A stretch of 64,000 nucleotides of DNA, from assembly GCA_009778785.1 (NCBI GenBank), contig WRFN01000010.1, positions 1 to 64,000 on the forward strand. Direction: 5' to 3'. Positions within the stretch are counted from its first letter, which is position 1. Each line of letters starts with the position of its first letter. The stretch is from Betaproteobacteria bacterium (GTDB lineage Bacteria > Pseudomonadota > Gammaproteobacteria > Burkholderiales > Casimicrobiaceae). The translations under genes were made by a program, and so were the position numbers. Of the stretch, positions 1 to 7,973 are shown one piece after another. A model generated the notes under the pieces. It was not told the origin of the DNA. It did no database searches and worked only from the letters and a program-made list of their open reading frames with translations.

Positions 1-3000
1 ATCGCCCGAGTTGGTCACCGTCACCGTCTGCGGCAACAGCGCCGTAGAGGCATAACCGGCATCGAGCGAGCCGAAGTCATAGGGTCCCGGCGGCGCCAGA
101 GTGATGGCGTAAGTTGACCCAGAACCCGCCGGAGTGATAGTGCCGTAGTTGATGGTGATGCTGGCCGTGGCATTCACGTCATCGGTGACGGTAAGCGTTG
201 CTGTGCAGCTTGTCGCGCAAGGCGTGGCTGTTGTCGGCGTGCCGGAAATGACGCCCGTTGTGCTGATGCTGATGCCGTCCGGCAAACCCGTCGCGCTGAA
301 CGTGTACGGCTGGGCGCCGCCCGACACACCGCCCGACACATCGATGTCCGTGATCGGCGTACCAACGGTAGAAGCCGGAATGTCAAACGACGGATCGTAG
401 GTGAAGGTCAACGGAGTGCCGCTCGGGGCACTGAAAATGACTGTCGCGCCTGTACCCAACAGATAGCTGCCCGTTGCCGGATCAGGGGTAACGCTGTAGC
501 CGGAAAGCGCAAACGGAATGGGATCACTCGATCCATAAGTGGTAATCACCGAGAAAGTTTTACCGGTCGGATCGAGGCCGGTCATCAGATCATAGACGCC
601 ATTCACGCCGGGGAACGGCGCGGCGTCAAACGGCGGCGGCAAAGTTGTTTCAACAATACCGGCGACCGATTTCGGCGTGGCGGTGAACAAAACGTCGTTG
701 CCGATCACTCCTGAGGCGTTCTTCAGGTTGCCTTTGGGCAGGGCGACAAACACATTGTCAACCGGGCAGGGATCAGAGGAACAGTACCCTATGCCGATAT
801 CCTGCCCGCCGTCGCTCCCGCCTTGTGCGGTGACGAAAGTGTTTTCGCCGTAGATCAGGATATTGCCAATGTTGCCGTTGCTTCCGTAGCTATTACCGCC
901 GCCGATACCGGCGCCATAGCCGTACCCAGAGTTATCACCCGCATAAGCGAAGATGGCGCCGCCGCTGATGATAATATTGCTGCCGTTACCGGTGGGGCCG
1001 GCATCGCCGATTCCGGCGCCTTGACCAAGGTTGCTGATGGCGGTGATGGTGCCGCCGGTGATGGTGATGTTGCCTCCATCGTACGTGTTGCCGGCGCCGC
1101 CGATACCGGCACCGCTGCTGCCGATAGCAGTGATCATGCCGCCGCTAATAATGATGTTGTTAACGCCGGTATAGGTGGGGGGAGAGGCGCTGTAATCATA
1201 GGTGTAGCCGTTACCAATACCGGCGCCGCCACTGCCGATGGCGGTAATTGTGCCGCCGGTGATGGTGATGGTTTCATTGCCCAAGCTGCTGCCGATACCG
1301 GCGTTTTGACCGAGGGCGTAGATCGTGCCGCCGTTGATGGTGATGCTGCCGCTCGTGCTGCTGGTGCTATAACTATTGCCGCCACTACCGATACCGTTTC
1401 CTTTGTATGACGAAGCGCAAGCTGAGCCTGTTAAGTTTGATGAATTGCCGACAGTGATATTGCCGCCGTTGATGGTGATGCTGCCGCTCGCGCTTCCTAT
1501 ACCGCTGCCGCCGCCAATGCCGGCGCCGCCGCAACCCCTCGCGTTGACGGTGCCGTCGTTGATGGTGATGGCGCCGCCATCGCTGTTAACCATGCTGCCG
1601 TAACCGCCGCCGATACCGGCGCCGCCTGAATCCATGCTGGATGACGTGGCATTCACCGTGCCGCCGTTGATGGTGATGTTGCCGCCCGCGCCGTAGCCGC
1701 CGCCGATGCCGGCGCCATAGTAGCCGCCAACGGCGTTGATCGTACCGCCGTTGATGATAAGAGTGCCTCCGTCACCGGAGCCAGGGATGAAGGTCGTTGA
1801 GATTGGGTCATAGACGCCGGTACCGCCGCCGATGGCGGCGCCGGTGGAGAAACTGTTGACGGTCAGAACGCCCGTGCTCTTGGCTTCGCCGTTGATCGTC
1901 AGCTTGGCGCCGGTGGTTTGGATGCCCGCACCCATGGTATTGGTCGAATCATCCGCCAGAATGAGGGTTACGTCGGCGCCCGCGTCCAACAGTAGCGCGG
2001 AACTAGCAGAAGAACAACCGGCTCCCCCGATGGACATATTATTCAGCGTGATGGTGGCGGTGGCGGCGGCTTCGACTTCGAAATGGCGAGAGGAATAAGT
2101 GGTACTGGTACTGTCGTAATAGCAATTGTTGATGACGAGCACGTTGGCGCCGTCGAGGATGGTGTAAACGCCATCCATGCCGCTACTTGTGTTAACAGAT
2201 TCTGAATAAGTCCATCCCGTGCCGCTTGCTGGCGGGTTGGCAAGACTCAGATCGATGGTGTTCGAACCAAGAGAAGCAATTACCGATACTCCGGCAACCA
2301 TGAAAGTTGCCGAGGCGGTTTTTGCGCCGGTAGCGGCGGGGTTGGTGTTGGTGACGACGACGTAGTAGTAAAGCGTTCCGACGTTTGCCGTATTCGGCGT
2401 GTAAGTCGGGTCGTTTGTGCCGATCGGCGTGCCGCCATAGACGCTGTTGGCGGTATTGCTGTACCACTGGTAAGAAAGCGTACCGCCATCGGAGACATCG
2501 GCATTGACTGAAATCGGTGTCGCCAATGCGTTTTGGGCGTAGGTGATGTTTTGCGATTGGACAGTGGAGACGTAAGGCGTTTGCGCGTCGTCGGTGTTGT
2601 AGCAGAGGTTGGGAGCAACATCGTTTCCGCTGCTTTGAGCGGGGTCAAACACCGTGACCGTATAGCACTGAGAATTATAATAGGAATAGCTGCCTCCTGC
2701 GCTCATCAAGAACGATACCGTGATCTTGTAAGACGTATCGGCCATTCCTGCCGCGAAGCTCAAGCCGACCGGCTCGAACAGCAGGGTAGCGTCGCCGTAG
2801 CCGGTGGGCAGCGCAACAGCCTTGGCGATGGGAACGGGGGTTCCGTCGCTTCTCGCCATGGTGACTACAGTATTGCTATCAATGTTGAAGGGAGATTGTT
2901 GAATAGAAAACGACCAAAATCCCGAAGAAGGAACCAACGGATAAGGGATGAAGTTAGCGTTGGGCCAGGCGGTTATGAACGAACTCGCGTAGATGCTCAC

Positions 3001-3672
3001 GGCGGTAAACAGGTTCGATTGCTCGCCGGGCGCCGGTTTGAAGCGCAAGGCATTGGCCGAATAGCTGGAAGGGGCGGAATCATCCACGATGTCGCCGGTT
3101 GCGATGCCGATTTGCTGCGAATAGAGAAGCGCGCGACGGTAGGCGAGGGTCGCTTCATTACCGGCATCGTTCATGTATTGGGCGATAGCGCCCGGGCCGG
3201 CGAAAGAGGAAGCGGGATGCCCGAAGGACAGCATGGACGCGCCGATGCCGGCGATGATGTCTGCGGAGGTGCTGGCGTTATAACAATTGCCTGCCGGCGG
3301 AGAAAGCGACTGGGTGCCATTGGCGGCCATGTACAGCGCCGCTTGCCGCGCCCGTCTGTTTATTGTGTCATCGGTCACCAAGTTGACCGGGCCGAATGAG
3401 TAGGAGTACACCCCTGCCGCCATCGCGCGATAAAAATTGATCGTGTCGATCGTGGCTTGCTGATATTCCGGGGAGGTTGTTCCGGCGTCACAGTTGGCGA
3501 CGTTGCCGGTCCATCCGGAAGGAACATTGAAAGCGGACAGATAGGTGTCGTAAGCCGTAGTAACCGCAGAACGGCTGGTGGTATCAATGGTGAGTGCGCT
3601 CAGATGGGTTGAAAACAAAACCAGCAATCCGGCGCCGAGAATTTTCAGGCAACGAAACGACGAACGAAACAT
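1..3672 (-). CDS. Giant secreted CAP-like / Ig-like / Gly-repeat surface protein (partial, C-terminus beyond left edge)
   Basis: Reading the minus strand from ATG at 3672, the frame stays open for all 1224 codons to base 1, so the C-terminus lies outside the window. A GAGGAG ribosome-binding site sits at 3679-3684. Residues 1-26 are a signal peptide ending LSA. Residues about 70-290 resemble the bacterial CAP/SCP-like family: INFYRAMA near 78, AALYMAANGT near 111, GPGAIAQYMND near 159, and AWPNANFIPYPLVP near 235. Next come a bacterial Ig-like stretch (YQWYSN, about 400-455), nine Gly-rich ITINGGT/GAGIGGG repeats (about 637-910), a putative-Ig (He_PIG) type domain with GLPDGISIS and GVISGTP (about 1084-1180), and the start of an ASH/choice-of-anchor-like segment. 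I infer an extracellular adhesin or matrix protein; substrate unknown. The GHRRW motif usual in this CAP subgroup reads AYRRA, so any activity of that domain is doubtful. Confidence 0.85.
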   Translation of the reverse strand, partial: MFRSSFRCLKILGAGLLVLFSTHLSALTIDTTSRSAVTTAYDTYLSAFNVPSGWTGNVANCDAGTTSPEYQQATIDTINFYRAMAAGVYSYSFGPVNLVTDDTINRRARQAALYMAANGTQSLSPPAGNCYNASTSADIIAGIGASMLSFGHPASSFAGPGAIAQYMNDAGNEATLAYRRALLYSQQIGIATGDIVDDSAPSSYSANALRFKPAPGEQSNLFTAVSIYASSFITAWPNANFIPYPLVPSSGFWSFSIQQSPFNIDSNTVVTMARSDGTPVPIAKAVALPTGYGDATLLFEPVGLSFAAGMADTSYKITVSFLMSAGGSYSYYNSQCYTVTVFDPAQSSGNDVAPNLCYNTDDAQTPYVSTVQSQNITYAQNALATPISVNADVSDGGTLSYQWYSNTANSVYGGTPIGTNDPTYTPNTANVGTLYYYVVVTNTNPAATGAKTASATFMVAGVSVIASLGSNTIDLSLANPPASGTGWTYSESVNTSSGMDGVYTILDGANVLVINNCYYDSTSTTYSSRHFEVEAAATATITLNNMSIGGAGCSSASSALLLDAGADVTLILADDSTNTMGAGIQTTGAKLTINGEAKSTGVLTVNSFSTGAAIGGGTGVYDPISTTFIPGSGDGGTLIINGGTINAVGGYYGAGIGGGYGAGGNITINGGTVNATSSSMDSGGAGIGGGYGSMVNSDGGAITINDGTVNARGCGGAGIGGGSGIGSASGSITINGGNITVGNSSNLTGSACASSYKGNGIGSGGNSYSTSSTSGSITINGGTIYALGQNAGIGSSLGNETITITGGTITAIGSGGAGIGNGYTYDYSASPPTYTGVNNIIISGGMITAIGSSGAGIGGAGNTYDGGNITITGGTITAISNLGQGAGIGDAGPTGNGSNIIISGGAIFAYAGDNSGYGYGAGIGGGNSYGSNGNIGNILIYGENTFVTAQGGSDGGQDIGIGYCSSDPCPVDNVFVALPKGNLKNASGVIGNDVLFTATPKSVAGIVETTLPPPFDAAPFPGVNGVYDLMTGLDPTGKTFSVITTYGSSDPIPFALSGYSVTPDPATGSYLLGTGATVIFSAPSGTPLTFTYDPSFDIPASTVGTPITDIDVSGGVSGGAQPYTFSATGLPDGISISTTGVISGTPTTATPCATSCTATLTVTDDVNATASITINYGTITPAGSGSTYAITLAPPGPYDFGSLDAGYASTALLPQTVTVTNSGD
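940..1765 (-). repeat. Nine in-frame Gly-rich repeats within the surface protein gene
   Basis: Nine units of 25-40 codons each carry a core read on the minus strand as ITI(N/T/S)GG(T/N) followed by a variable linker and G(A)GIGGG. Their plus-strand cores begin near 945, 1037, 1122, 1240, 1318, 1455, 1545, 1648 and 1733. The period and Gly/Ile/Thr pattern suggest a parallel beta-solenoid. The repeated DNA also makes the region prone to copy-number change. Confidence 0.8.
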
Positions 3673-3712
3673 CACGCTCTCCTCAGAGTAGGGGGGGCTT
3701 ACACTTGGTGCG

Positions 3713-3763
3713 CGGTCTGTTTTCGTCCCACCCTTTTGTGATCGTTTCGCCATCACCAAACCG
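3713..3763 (-). promoter_or_regulatory. Possible structured 5' leader of the surface protein gene
   Basis: Two nested inverted repeats lie 41-91 bases upstream of the ATG. The outer arms are 3757-3763 and 3713-3719 (CGGTTTG with CAGACCG, one G-U pair). The inner arms are 3752-3756 and 3738-3742 (GTGAT/ATCAC). The asymmetric internal loop carries GGGTGGGACG. It resembles part of a GEMM-I (cyclic-di-GMP) motif, but the GACGCAAAGC block and second stem of that riboswitch are absent, so I only call it a structured leader. Confidence 0.3.
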
Positions 3764-3898
3764 CCCTGCCTCGGGTTCTAGCTACAACATTAGTCCCAAT
3801 GATTATCCCGGATAATTTTGTTTTTTGAAACAGTGTGAATCATTATTTTTGCAAGAAGATGGTAAATTCTTGGACACAAATCATGCTCTTGGAAGAAA

Positions 3899-3956
3899 GT
3901 CGTTAATTGGCGACATCGGCATTGATAAAGAGCTTAAAAAGTCGTCAACTGGCGAC
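3899..3956. repeat. Two direct copies of a GTCG-N8-CGAC operator-like motif
   Basis: GTCGTTAATTGGCGAC (3899-3914) and GTCGTCAACTGGCGAC (3941-3956) match at 14 of 16 positions, start 42 bp apart (about four helical turns), and each has GTCG/CGAC dyad symmetry. Spacing and position in a divergent promoter region suggest binding sites for a dimeric regulator of either flanking gene. No regulator gene is adjacent. Confidence 0.4.
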
Positions 3957-4151
3957 GGCGGTTGGGTGACTTTAGCTTAAACCTGTTCTCTTTTTCATCT
4001 TTTTGTATGCAGGGAATCGCCTCTTCGTTCACTTTTAGCGGATGCTCTTCCATCGGAGGGGAATTCTTTTAAGTTGTCATTTCTGTGGTGGCTGCTTCGC
4101 GCTGACTGATTTCTGCTGCTTGGCACTTGATTTTTGATCCTCGCTTTCGGC

Positions 4152-4180
4152 TTGACACAGATTTTCGCGGGTGTTATTTT
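4152..4180 (+). promoter_or_regulatory. Sigma-70-like promoter of the Ni/Co transporter operon
   Basis: TTGACA at 4152-4157 (perfect -35) is followed after 17 bp by TATTTT at 4175-4180 as -10. The first gene of the operon starts 57 bp downstream. Confidence 0.55.
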
Positions 4181-4236
4181 CGTGTTACTTTTTTTGTTTC
4201 AAGTGGCACGAACGAAGCGGGTAAGAGGCAAGCAAG

Positions 4237-5043
4237 ATGAAAAAGACAATTTCGACGATTGCTCACGGCGCGAGCCGATGGGCGGCGGGGGTGGCGGTTT
4301 TTTCGTTGGCGCTGTCGTTGGCGCAGGCGCACGAGTTTTTGTTGAAGCCGGACAAGTTCACAGTCAAGAAGGGCGAGACGGTGCCCGTGCATGCGATGGC
4401 GTCGCACGAGTTCATGGTGAGCGAGGAAATGGAGCCGCTGGATACCGTCGAAGCGCGCGTCAGGCAGGGTAAGGCGGTAACGCAACTGAAGTTCACGGAA
4501 AACGCCAAGGGGAAGCAGCTTGAATCGTCGTTTTCGCTGAAGAGCGATGAACCGGCGCTGCTGTTCGGGCGTCGTCACGGCGATTACGTGTGTTTGACGA
4601 CGCGCGGCATGCAGGACGGCACCCGCAAGGAGTTGGAAGCGAAAGGGTTGACCGTCAAAAGCTGCACGCTGTATGAGAAGTTCGCCAAAGTTTGGCTCAA
4701 CGATCAGGCCGACGATAAACATTTTAACGAGCCTCTCGGTCAGAAACTGGAAATCATTCCGCTGACGCATCCCTCTCAGGCCAAGGCTGGTAGCGAAATG
4801 CAGTTCAAGGTGCTTTATGATGGGAAGCCGTTGCCCACTGCCGCTTGGGCAACTTACGACGGTTTCAGCAAGCGCGACAATACTTACGCCTATTACACCG
4901 AGCCGGACGAGCAAGGAATTCTGAACGTCAAGATCACCGCGCCGGGCGCTTGGCTGGTGCGGGTGGCGCATACGGTGAGGGCCGAAGGCGGCGACATCGA
5001 TGCGGTCGAAACGCGCGCGGTGGCGATGTTTGAGGTTAAATGA
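4237..5043 (+). CDS. nikK: DUF4198 periplasmic protein of nickel ECF transporter (NikK-like)
   Basis: 268 residues. A Sec signal peptide ends near residue 32 (SLAQA/HEF), so mature protein would begin with His, followed by HEFLLKPD, typical of DUF4198 proteins encoded beside nickel/cobalt ECF transporters. Those proteins are known as the NikK component of NikKLMQO systems and are thought to help metal capture in the periplasm; the metal here is inferred from context. It is the first gene of a five-gene operon, 57 bp downstream of a promoter candidate. A GAGG ribosome-binding site lies nine bases before the ATG. Its stop overlaps the next start (ATGA). Confidence 0.8.
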   Translation: MKKTISTIAHGASRWAAGVAVFSLALSLAQAHEFLLKPDKFTVKKGETVPVHAMASHEFMVSEEMEPLDTVEARVRQGKAVTQLKFTENAKGKQLESSFSLKSDEPALLFGRRHGDYVCLTTRGMQDGTRKELEAKGLTVKSCTLYEKFAKVWLNDQADDKHFNEPLGQKLEIIPLTHPSQAKAGSEMQFKVLYDGKPLPTAAWATYDGFSKRDNTYAYYTEPDEQGILNVKITAPGAWLVRVAHTVRAEGGDIDAVETRAVAMFEVK

Positions 5044-5651
5044 TGTCAATTCAAGTTGAACCCCTCTTCCGGCGCTATGCGCTATCCTCTCCCGCAAGCG
5101 GAAGAGGGAAAAAGGTTGATGGGTTTCGCTTGCGCTCTACCTTTCCTGTGATCTTTTTCCTGACGGTCGTTCTCGCCTCTGCCCTTTGGGGTGGCCAAGC
5201 ACTGGCGCACGGCACCGGTTCGGAAGCGGTCAGTGAGCCGGTGGAAGCGGTGCGCTTTTTCTATATTGGCGGCGATCCGATGGCTTACGCGGCGATCAAG
5301 GTGTTCAGTCCGACCGACGATAAGGCCGAGTATCAGGCGGGGTTCGCCGACGGGGACGGTCATTTCGCTTTCGTGCCGAACGCGGCAGGCAACTGGCGTG
5401 TGGTGGCGAGCGACGGCATGGGGCATCGCGCCGAAGCGGTGGTTTCGCATGTGGTCGCCGCTGGTGGCGTTGATTCAAAAATCCAAACAGCGCACGATCC
5501 GGTGTCGGACGGCCATCTGGAGATTCCGACAGTGTGGAAGATCGTGCTGGGGTTGAGCCTGATTCTGAATCTGGGCTTGCTGGCGCAGTGGGCGACGCAG
5601 CGCTCGCGGCGAAGCGGGCAGAGAGAAGGGGCAGCGCATGCACATCAGTGA
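5040..5651 (+). CDS. nikL: NikL-like membrane-anchored accessory protein of Ni/Co transporter
   Basis: 203 residues. A hydrophobic segment at about 34-52 ends ALAHG and acts as signal peptide or anchor, followed by a small periplasmic beta-rich domain (about 60-160, containing DGDGHFAFVP), a second membrane helix (about 168-187) and a basic, His-containing tail (AHAHQ). This two-anchor layout and the place between a DUF4198 protein and CbiM match NikL of NikKLMQO transporters. The ATG overlaps the previous stop and has a GAGG site. The first 33 residues are unusual: SSPASGRGK is encoded by a REP-like palindrome at 5086-5108, so the N-terminus may be a recent extension. The end overlaps cbiM by 14 bases. 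Confidence 0.7.
   Translation: MMSIQVEPLFRRYALSSPASGRGKKVDGFRLRSTFPVIFFLTVVLASALWGGQALAHGTGSEAVSEPVEAVRFFYIGGDPMAYAAIKVFSPTDDKAEYQAGFADGDGHFAFVPNAAGNWRVVASDGMGHRAEAVVSHVVAAGGVDSKIQTAHDPVSDGHLEIPTVWKIVLGLSLILNLGLLAQWATQRSRRSGQREGAAHAHQ
5086..5108 (+). repeat. REP-like palindrome absorbed into nikL coding sequence
   Basis: The stretch starts CCTCTCCCGC and ends GGAAGAGGG, forming an imperfect hairpin. A closely related element lies between genes at 41258-41302. Here it is translated in frame as the SSPASGRG segment near the NikL N-terminus. Confidence 0.55.
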
Positions 5652-6228
5652 AGGCGTTTTGTCGGTGCCGGTGCTGACGATTGGCTGGGTCGCGGCGGCG
5701 GGCGGTGTGGCATGGGGGCTACGCAAGCTGTCGCCCGAAAAAATTCCGCACGTCGCATTGATTGCGGCGGTGCTTTTTCTGGCGGCGCTGGTGCGTTTTC
5801 CGATCGGACCGGCGTCGATACATTTGACCTTGCTTGGGTTGGCCGGGGTGTTGCTCGGGTGGCCTGCCGTGCCGGCGTTGTTCATCGCCTTGATGTTGCA
5901 GGCGGTATTGTTTCAGTTCGGCGGTCTGGTGTCGCTGGGCGCGAATACGACGATCATGGGTGCGGCGGCGTTGAGCGGCGGTTTGGCCTTTCGCCTGTTC
6001 GGGACGCGATTGTCGATCATGTTGCGGGCTTTTGCGGCGGGCTTTGCGGCGGTTGTCGTCGGGACGATTTTGTTATGTGCGGCGCTGTGGTTTTCGAGCG
6101 CCGATTTCCGAGGAGCGTTACCGCTGATTGTGGCGACGCAACTGCCGCTGGCGCTGATCGAGGGCGTGTTGACGACGCTCATCGTCGGTTTCGTGGTGCG
6201 CAGCATGCCGCGCTTGTTGGCTTCTTGA
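5638..6228 (+). CDS. cbiM: Nickel/cobalt ECF transporter substrate-binding membrane component CbiM/NikM
   Basis: 196 residues with about six hydrophobic membrane segments. The protein begins MHISEG; in CbiM/NikM proteins the free N-terminus and His2 bind the metal directly, which fixes this start codon. His62 in the SIHLT segment is a plausible third ligand by analogy with the NikM structure. This S-component selects Ni2+ or Co2+ in the inner membrane and works with the T-component and ATPase encoded next. The start overlaps nikL by 14 bases, indicating translational coupling. Nickel is favoured because of the NikK/NikL partners, but sequence alone does not decide between the metals. Confidence 0.88.
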   Translation: MHISEGVLSVPVLTIGWVAAAGGVAWGLRKLSPEKIPHVALIAAVLFLAALVRFPIGPASIHLTLLGLAGVLLGWPAVPALFIALMLQAVLFQFGGLVSLGANTTIMGAAALSGGLAFRLFGTRLSIMLRAFAAGFAAVVVGTILLCAALWFSSADFRGALPLIVATQLPLALIEGVLTTLIVGFVVRSMPRLLAS

Positions 6229-6240
6229 AGGTGAAAATAA

Positions 6241-7041
6241 ATGGCGCCTCCACCGCCGAGTGTTGATATTTCACTACCTGCCGCGGCGGCGGGTTATCCG
6301 CAGTTTTCCGAGCGAAAAACGCAGCGGCACTGGCGCGATGCGCGAGCGCTTTTGCTGTCGGCGGCGACAGTATCGATAGCGCTGGTCATGGCGCGGAGTT
6401 TGTGGCTGCCGTGGTTGACGGCGCTGCTGTTGTTCATCGCGTTAATCTGGCAAGGAAGGAGTGCGGCAAAAAACGTTTGCCGTCGTTTGTTGCCGGTCAA
6501 TGGCTTCATGCTTTTTTTGTGGGTGTCGTTGCCGTTCACGGTGGCGGGCGAGAGCGTTCATTGGCTCGGGCTGGATTGGTCGCTGGCGGGACTTCGTTTG
6601 GCGGCGCTCTCGACCGGCAAAGCCAACGCGATTGCGCTGGTTTTCATGGCGCTGTTGGGGCCGCTCGGCATTCACGGTATTGCACAAGCGTTGATGCGGC
6701 TAAAGGTGTCGCCGAAATTGACGTGGCTGTTTTTGTTGACGGCGGGAACGATTCATCGACTGCGCGATCACTTTGCCACGGCGTTGCGCGCCATGCGGTT
6801 GCGGCTGACGCCGGAAGCAACGCTGCGGCAACGCTGGGGCGGTTACGCGGCGGTGATGGCGCGCGCTTTCGTGCAATCGGCGTTGCGCGCCGAGACGGTG
6901 CAGAAAGCGATGCGGTGTCGCGGCATCGATCCGGCGAGCGGCGCGTTGCCGAATTTTGACGCGAAACGCTGGGACGGCGCGGACAGCGCGTTGGTGGGCG
7001 TGACGCTGGCGCTGGCGGTCGCGATGGCGGTATTCGGATGA
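6241..7041 (+). CDS. cbiQ: ECF transporter transmembrane coupling protein CbiQ/NikQ
   Basis: 266 residues with several hydrophobic helices (about 34-66, 84-103, 120-145, 155-172 and the C-terminal 251-265). Near residue 223 the motif AMRCRG matches the Ala-Arg-Gly coupling motif by which T-components contact the ATPase. It should transmit ATP-driven movement to CbiM. AAGGTG serves as ribosome-binding site. The stop overlaps the next gene (ATGA), so the ATPase is translationally coupled. Confidence 0.87.
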   Translation: MAPPPPSVDISLPAAAAGYPQFSERKTQRHWRDARALLLSAATVSIALVMARSLWLPWLTALLLFIALIWQGRSAAKNVCRRLLPVNGFMLFLWVSLPFTVAGESVHWLGLDWSLAGLRLAALSTGKANAIALVFMALLGPLGIHGIAQALMRLKVSPKLTWLFLLTAGTIHRLRDHFATALRAMRLRLTPEATLRQRWGGYAAVMARAFVQSALRAETVQKAMRCRGIDPASGALPNFDAKRWDGADSALVGVTLALAVAMAVFG

Positions 7042-7787
7042 CGGCAACTCCCGTCGTGTTGCAAGTGCGGGATTTGCGGCATCACTACGAAGACGGCACC
7101 GCAACCTTGAAAGGCATTGACTTCGCGGTGCGCGAGGGTGAATGTCTTGGCATCGTCGGCGCCAACGGCGCCGGCAAATCAACATTGTTGCAACTGCTGG
7201 CGGGGTGTCTCGAACCCGACAGCGGCGAAGTGTGGCTCGATGGCGTGTCGCTGCATCACGCCGCCAACGAAAAAGCGCGGCGACAAATCGGCCTGGTTTT
7301 CCAGGATGCCGACGATCAGTTGTTCATGCCGACCGTGTGGGAAGACGTGGCGTTCGGTTTAGCGGCGCGCGGAGTGACCACCGCCGCGTTGAAAAACGAA
7401 GCCATCGCCGTGCTGCGAACGTTGCACGCGGCGCATTTGGCCGAGCGGGCGCCGCATCGCCTTTCCGGCGGCGAAAAAAGAGTGGTGGCAACGGCGGCGG
7501 TGCTGGCGATGGCGCCGCGTCTTCTGGTACTCGATGAGCCGACGGCGGCGCTCGACCCCCGCGCGCGCCGTCACTGGATTACGCTGCTCAAGGCGATGCC
7601 GGTGACGCGCATTGTGGCGTCACACGATCTCGATATGGTGCTGGACGTTTGCAACCGCGTACTGGTGATGAATCAGGGCAGCATCGTGCGAGAGAGTGAA
7701 GTGCCGGGTTGCTTGCGCGACGCGGCATTTTTGCACGGCTGCGGATTGGAGTTGCCGCTGCGGTATGAAGAAGGGCGGCAAGTTTAA
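7038..7787 (+). CDS. cbiO: Ni/Co ECF transporter ATP-binding protein CbiO/NikO
   Basis: 249 residues, a single ABC ATPase domain: Walker A GANGAGKS near residue 42, Q-loop at VFQDADDQLF, signature LSGGEKRV near 142, Walker B LLVLDEPTAALDP near 160, and the switch histidine in ASHD. It hydrolyses ATP to drive metal import by the CbiMQ complex, probably as a homodimer since no second ATPase is encoded. It is the last gene of the operon and is followed by repeat-rich DNA. Confidence 0.92.
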   Translation: MTATPVVLQVRDLRHHYEDGTATLKGIDFAVREGECLGIVGANGAGKSTLLQLLAGCLEPDSGEVWLDGVSLHHAANEKARRQIGLVFQDADDQLFMPTVWEDVAFGLAARGVTTAALKNEAIAVLRTLHAAHLAERAPHRLSGGEKRVVATAAVLAMAPRLLVLDEPTAALDPRARRHWITLLKAMPVTRIVASHDLDMVLDVCNRVLVMNQGSIVRESEVPGCLRDAAFLHGCGLELPLRYEEGRQV

Positions 7788-7805
7788 GGGCGCTTGCTTT
7801 ATTTC

Positions 7806-7834
7806 GTTCACCCTGAGCTTGTCGTGGGGTGAAC
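7806..7834. repeat. REP-like inverted repeat (CACCCTGAGC family)
   Basis: GTTCACCC (7806-7813) and GGGTGAAC (7827-7834) are perfect inverted arms around TGAGCTTGTCG. A diverged inverted copy (CTTCGACCC...GCTCAGGG) follows at 7855-7878. It resembles short palindromic elements common between genes in proteobacteria, and may terminate the cbiO transcript. Confidence 0.5.
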
Positions 7835-7903
7835 GACGCTTTGCATGGTGGGCTTCGACCCTTCGTCTTCGCTCAGGGTCAGCCCGAACGGTTGCAATGT
7901 TTC

Positions 7904-7955
7904 CGTAGGGGCGGTATTCTGCCGCCCGCCGTAGGGGCGGCATTCTGCCGCCCGC
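7904..7955. repeat. Tandem pair of 26-bp REP-like units
   Basis: Two adjacent 26-bp units differ at one position. Each starts CGTAGGGGCGG and ends TGCCGCCCGC, so each forms a hairpin. Relatives occur near 26439, 29242, 33473, 47185, 54070 and 54589. Confidence 0.65.
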
Positions 7956-7973
7956 TCTAGTAGCGTAAAAGTT

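Larger units (their letters stand above)
3673..4236. other. Divergent intergenic region between surface protein gene and Ni/Co transporter operon
   Basis: This 564-bp gap has no credible gene. It holds the leader of the leftward surface protein gene, an AT-rich stretch at about 3790-3900, a pair of 16-bp direct repeats with dyad symmetry (3899-3956), and a sigma-70-like promoter for the rightward transporter operon (4152-4180). I found no cobalamin or NiCo riboswitch motif. Confidence 0.6.

Noticed and set aside
823-1410. 195-codon Ala/Asp/Gly-rich frame on the plus strand, and other plus-strand frames at 1-3400
   Set aside because: They mirror the Gly-rich repeats of the continuous minus-strand surface protein gene, which has signal peptide, ribosome-binding site and recognisable domains.
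3690-3790. Cyclic-di-GMP-I riboswitch before the surface protein gene
   Set aside because: The GGGTGGGACG loop is suggestive, but the GACGCAAAGC block and the second conserved stem are absent.
4204-4218. TGGCACGAACGAAGC, resembling a sigma-54 promoter before nikK
   Set aside because: It ends only about 18 bp before the ATG, leaving almost no leader, and the -12 box reads AAGC. The sigma-70-like site at 4152 fits better.
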